From an uncultured Verrucomicrobiales bacterium (GTDB lineage Bacteria > Verrucomicrobiota > Verrucomicrobiia > Verrucomicrobiales > Akkermansiaceae): a DNA stretch of 64,000 nt. The notes beneath the pieces were generated by a model that was given only the letters and a program-made list of their open reading frames with translations, was not told the origin of the DNA and made no database searches. Each line of letters begins with the position of its first letter. The stretch's first letter is position 1. Of the stretch, positions 62,447 through 64,000 are shown one piece after another. A program made the position numbers and the translations under genes. Location: positions 1 to 64,000 of the forward strand of contig CASICJ010000028.1 in NCBI GenBank assembly GCA_949373085.1, in the 5' to 3' direction.

Positions 62447-64000
62447 CTACACCTCGTCGGCGTGGAGCCAGCGGAAGGAAACAATCTCGAAGCGACGCCC
62501 AAAGTTCACCTCGCCATCCTCGGGGACCCGTGGGTTTAATCCACTGACCTGATCAGGCCTAACGGGCTCTGGAGTACGCTGAACAATTGCCTCACACCAA
62601 GCTTTCGCAAGGACCTTGCCATTAATATCACGAGACTCGCCAAAGGAACGGACCGTAAAGGTATCCGAGCGGGCAGATAGTCCAGAACCAATAACTTGGA
62701 GAATGTCACCTTGAGTGATGTATCCAGGCGTTCCATATCCTGTGGAAGCTGGCTTGAGAAGTTGGTCACTCCGAGTGAGATCGGACTGCCGAGGATTACC
62801 CTCAGCAACTAGACCACCCTGATTGGGAAGGCTCTGCTTCGTGATTGGGAACTGCTGATTCTGACCACGATTAGGGAGTGATTGCTCGAGAGCGGCTTCA
62901 ATGGCACCGTTGCGTCCAGTCGGATCTTCGGTAAGACGACGATTCACAAAGTCGGAAAGCCCAAAGAAGGGAGCGCGCACCTTGACCTCACGAACGATCG
63001 CCTCGGCCAGTGAGTCAATTTCTTGATCACCCAGACTACGGAAGCCTGTGAACACCTTGGTGGAATACTCCGCCTTGTCGTTCTCCTGACCCTGCGGGAA
63101 GAGCGTGCGGGGGAACGGAGTCCGGTTTGGTGACCCATAACCAGTATCACGAGTCGTCGCGAGCAGAGCCTTCCAGGCCTCCTTGTTGGTAGAGTGAACA
63201 TCAAACCCACCATCGATCATGAGACGGCCCGCTGCGCGGAACATATCATTCAAATCACTGGTCGGATCACCATTGCGATCCCAGAGTCTTAGGTTGCCAT
63301 TATTGAGCGGGCGTCGAATCGGATCTTGAGCAAAGTTAGCGATCTGATTTGGAGTTCCTCCAGTAAGGAAGAAGTCAGACCAAAGGTTATGATTCACTTC
63401 ATAGCTCATATCGAAGATTAAGTGGTTTTTTTCCGGCAGATAGAATACGATGTCACTAAAGAGCTGAGCCCAGTAGCCGGTTCCCATTCCTGCTGAAGAC
63501 CACCCCCGATTGTTCCCAGGAATTTCAGTTGGAATCGTCCCCGTGGTTGGCACCTTGGGGTCAGCAACTGAGGTTCCGATCGTGTAACTCGGATGCCAGA
63601 CATATTCAGATAACTGGAGATGACGGAGGTAACCCAATGATGGAATCCCGACTTCCCGAGTAGGCACCTCAAAGGCAACCACAGTATCAACCCCGAAGTT
63701 GGCCTTCCCGAATGGGAAGCCAGTTTGGAATCCGTTGCGCAGAACAGGGTTCAGGTTATCCCAACTGAGTTCGTCACTCGGATTATCACGGGTGTAAATT
63801 CCGTGGAAGTACGGGGCCCGGTTGGTTAGATTATCGTAAGGATTACGACAAATATACGAAGCACGGAGGTTCCAATTTCCAAGCGGAGCTTCTTGAAGAA
63901 ACAACTCATTATTAACGCCTTTGTTTGAGGCGGTTTCATCAAGCCATCGAACCCGGAATCCATCCCGAGAGAACGGATGAGGAGGATTTCCGGCGTCGAT
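62447..64000 (-). CDS. Verru_Chthon cassette protein A, 3' part (start outside window)
   Basis: The frame is open to the window edge, beyond the TTG at 63904 used in the track; about 517 residues are visible. The sequence has the family ending: FGLSDFVNRRLTEDP, YITQGDILQVIGSGLSARSDTFTVRSFGE, NGKVLAKAWCEAIVQRTPE and FGRRFEIVSFRW. Such proteins are encoded with pilin-like partners B-D in Verrucomicrobia; their function is unknown. The N-terminal prepilin-like signal would be upstream, outside the window. The other cassette genes are also expected to the right. Confidence 0.88.
   Translation of the reverse strand: MDAGNPPHPFSRDGFRVRWLDETASNKGVNNELFLQEAPLGNWNLRASYICRNPYDNLTNRAPYFHGIYTRDNPSDELSWDNLNPVLRNGFQTGFPFGKANFGVDTVVAFEVPTREVGIPSLGYLRHLQLSEYVWHPSYTIGTSVADPKVPTTGTIPTEIPGNNRGWSSAGMGTGYWAQLFSDIVFYLPEKNHLIFDMSYEVNHNLWSDFFLTGGTPNQIANFAQDPIRRPLNNGNLRLWDRNGDPTSDLNDMFRAAGRLMIDGGFDVHSTNKEAWKALLATTRDTGYGSPNRTPFPRTLFPQGQENDKAEYSTKVFTGFRSLGDQEIDSLAEAIVREVKVRAPFFGLSDFVNRRLTEDPTGRNGAIEAALEQSLPNRGQNQQFPITKQSLPNQGGLVAEGNPRQSDLTRSDQLLKPASTGYGTPGYITQGDILQVIGSGLSARSDTFTVRSFGESRDINGKVLAKAWCEAIVQRTPEPVRPDQVSGLNPRVPEDGEVNFGRRFEIVSFRWLHADEV

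Overview
The window looks like a chromosomal segment from a marine-type Verrucomicrobiota bacterium. Five things point there. The minus-strand gene at the right edge is a Verru_Chthon cassette protein A, a family known from that phylum. There are nine sulfatases and several DUF1080 (3-keto-disaccharide hydrolase) domains. Secreted proteins end in thrombospondin type 3 (TSP3) like calcium-binding tails, and there is a PEP-CTERM-like C-terminus. Many genes have export signals. Housekeeping genes (nadE, rnhA, citrate synthase, tsaB) are interspersed. I see no phage, transposase, CRISPR, rRNA or tRNA.

Left part (1-16 kb): the 3' part of nadE, then a secreted matrixin-like metalloprotease. A damaged locus follows, where a PEP-CTERM tail on the minus strand abuts a 5'-truncated, frameshifted TSP3/lectin-like protein gene on the plus strand. 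Next come a secreted S9 peptidase and a tight plus-strand run of SDR oxidoreductase, YjhG-type sugar-acid dehydratase and sulfatase, where the last two overlap by four bases. A convergent CIA30-plus-fasciclin secreted protein has its own terminator.

Middle (16-34 kb): a frameshifted HAD phosphatase, two plus-strand sulfatases and a DUF4407 membrane/coiled-coil protein. Then comes a long minus-strand block that reads, in transcription order, sulfatase, sulfatase, sulfatase, SGNH esterase, sulfatase, sulfatase, cytochrome c, and a beta-propeller/DUF1080/EF-hand fusion. This is a locus for breaking down sulfated and probably acylated polysaccharide. Sulfatases and the esterase would strip the decorations. 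The propeller/cytochrome pair and the DUF1080 domains would fit an oxidise-then-cleave route for the sugar backbone. SDR plus sugar-acid dehydratase would handle a released sugar by a non-phosphorylative oxidative route. The substrate cannot be read from sequence.

Right of this (34-52 kb): a stand-alone nitric oxide synthase oxygenase, an RND efflux pump with its adaptor, a PQQ-type propeller protein, an ABC exporter and a DUF5916-type outer-membrane protein. A divergent pair follows: a DUF1080 protein and a DUF1080-sulfatase fusion with a helical C-terminus. Then come a secreted trypsin-like protease and a YcxB-like/rnhA operon.

Right end (52-64 kb): a secreted protein of unknown function, citrate synthase, tsaB, a PHP-domain phosphoesterase-like protein, and a DUF3147-DUF2891-PaaK-like operon. 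After those are a lipoprotein with a lysozyme-like look, two thioredoxin-fold proteins that lack the CxxC motif, and the Verru_Chthon cassette protein A, separated from them by a clear terminator. No sulfatase-maturing enzyme, NOS reductase, exosortase or lactonase is visible here, so those partners would have to be elsewhere in the genome.
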